Of a stretch of 35,170 nucleotides of DNA, positions 34,194 through 35,170 are shown one piece after another. Every line of letters starts with the position of its first letter. The stretch's first letter is position 1. A model generated the notes under the pieces. It did not search any database, was not told where the DNA came from, and worked only from the letters and a program-made list of their open reading frames with translations. Both the position numbers and the translations under genes were made by a program. The DNA is from Verrucomicrobiaceae bacterium (GTDB lineage Bacteria; Verrucomicrobiota; Verrucomicrobiia; Verrucomicrobiales; Akkermansiaceae): positions 1-35,170 of the forward strand of contig JAIYDT010000192.1 of NCBI GenBank assembly GCA_027487355.1, given 5' to 3'.

Positions 34194-35170
34194 ATGTCCC
34201 AACTCCGCGACATCGACGACTACCTCCGCATGGCCGTGGAAAACGGCGGCTCCGACCTGCACCTCAGCGTCGATGCCCCGCCCGCTGCCCGCATCAATGG
34301 CACCCTCATCCCATTGGAGGATTTCACCCTCACGCCGGATGCCACCCGGACATTGATCTTCTCGACCCTGTCAGAAACCCAGCGCTCGCGACTTGAGACC
34401 GAATGGGAGCTCGACTACGCGCTTGAGATCAGCGGGCTCGGCCGCTTCCGTGCCAATGTCCACTACGCCCGCAACCACCTCGAAGCCGCCTTCCGCCACA
34501 TCCCGCCGGAGGTCCCGGAGCTTTCCCAACTCGGCCACTCGCCCACCATCGAGCAGTTCTGCCAGCACCGTCGCGGCCTGGTCCTCGTCACCGGGATCAC
34601 CGGTTCCGGGAAAACCACCACCCTCGCTGCCATGGTGAAACGCATCGCCGAGACCCGCTCCGGCGTCGTCATCACCATCGAGGACCCCGTCGAGTTCGTC
34701 CTCCCGCATCGCTCCTGCCTCATCAAGCAGCGCGAGATCGGCAAGGACACCAAGTCCTTCTCCATGGCCCTCCGCCAGGCCCTGCGACAGGACCCGGACG
34801 TCATTGTCGTCTCGGAGCTGCGCGACCTGGAAACCATCCGCATCGCCCTCACAGCCGCCGAAACGGGTCATCTCGTGCTCGCCACGCTCCACACCGTCGA
34901 TGCCCCGCAGACCATCGACCGTCTCGTCGATGTCTTCCCGCCCGACCAGCAGCAGCAGATCCTCGCCCAGCTTTCCAATGTCCTCGAAGGCATCGTCTGC
35001 CAGCGCCTGCTGCCAAAGGCGGATGGCAGCGGTCGCATCCTCGCCACCGAGGTCATGAGCGTCAACTATGGGCTCCGTACCTGCATCCGCGATCGCAAGG
35101 TCGAGCAACTCGTCGGCCTCATGGAGATCGGCAGCAAGGAAGGCATGCACACCATCGACGACTCCCTCGA
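34194..35170 (+). CDS. PilT-type ATPase 2 (truncated by window end)
   Basis: The first 325 residues of a second PilT-type ATPase; the frame is open to the last base. The N-terminal domain has GGSDLHLSVDAPPAARING, like PilT. The Walker A is GITGSGKTT at 134-142, the Asp box TIEDPVEFV at 161-169, the Walker B PDVIVVSELRDLETI at 201-215 and the His box AAETGHLVLATLHTVDA at 221-237. Before the Walker B glutamate, Ser replaces the usual Gly, but the catalytic Glu is kept. It is closer to classical PilT than the first copy because it keeps RDLETI. The ATG at 34194 follows the heptad repeats directly, with no Shine-Dalgarno. Confidence 0.93.
   Translation, partial: MSQLRDIDDYLRMAVENGGSDLHLSVDAPPAARINGTLIPLEDFTLTPDATRTLIFSTLSETQRSRLETEWELDYALEISGLGRFRANVHYARNHLEAAFRHIPPEVPELSQLGHSPTIEQFCQHRRGLVLVTGITGSGKTTTLAAMVKRIAETRSGVVITIEDPVEFVLPHRSCLIKQREIGKDTKSFSMALRQALRQDPDVIVVSELRDLETIRIALTAAETGHLVLATLHTVDAPQTIDRLVDVFPPDQQQQILAQLSNVLEGIVCQRLLPKADGSGRILATEVMSVNYGLRTCIRDRKVEQLVGLMEIGSKEGMHTIDDSL

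Overview
The window reads as a chromosomal segment of a GC-rich, Gram-negative bacterium, most likely a member of the Verrucomicrobiota (Verrucomicrobiales-like). That assignment is an inference. It rests on a divergent ftsZ in a murG-murCB-ddl-ftsQ-ftsA-ftsZ cluster, a MurC-MurB fusion, an ExbB/ExbD cluster with a toroid-domain protein of a kind I associate with the PVC superphylum, and the near absence of Shine-Dalgarno sequences. No rRNA, tRNA, phage, transposase or CRISPR array was recognised.

Layout. Positions 1-566 hold no gene I can support. Positions 567-4214 carry four poorly characterised genes: a two-TM protein, a membrane-anchored NlpC/P60-like protein, a DUF2891 protein and a zinc-ribbon membrane protein. 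Positions 4375-12632, on the minus strand, are a compact division and wall operon: murG, fused murC-murB, ddl, ftsQ, ftsA, ftsZ. Together these make lipid II and UDP-MurNAc-peptide precursors and build the Z-ring.

Diverging from murG, positions 12848-22042 on the plus strand form the most interesting block. It has a TonB-like membrane anchor fused to a PA14-like domain, two exported TPR-type proteins, one ExbB, three tandem ExbD paralogues, and a second anchor of the same type fused to a terpene-cyclase/prenyltransferase-like toroid. This looks like a proton-motive-force-driven envelope machine whose TonB role is played by two proteins with unusual C-terminal domains. It ends at a good rho-independent terminator.

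Positions 22195-28787 are mixed: a small membrane protein, panC, the c-di-AMP synthase gene cdaA overlapping a minimal cdaR-like gene, a putative lipoprotein with poly-C tracts, a TpsB/ShlB-type outer-membrane barrel without an obvious partner, and an ECF sigma factor with an RskA-like anti-sigma. Positions 28932-35170 carry sufT, a low-molecular-weight phosphatase of the YwlE type, a RodZ-like HTH membrane protein, recQ, and two PilT-type ATPase genes. The second PilT gene runs off the window end.

The most unusual non-coding structure is the 217-bp spacer between the two pilT-type genes. It is largely a mosaic of different 7-bp-period tandem repeats. A second sequence-level signal is the heptamer CTGTTAG/CTAACAG. 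It accounts for eight of the nine GTTAG/CTAAC sites I found and often forces the rare codon CTA. All calls come from reading the sequence; no database search was run.
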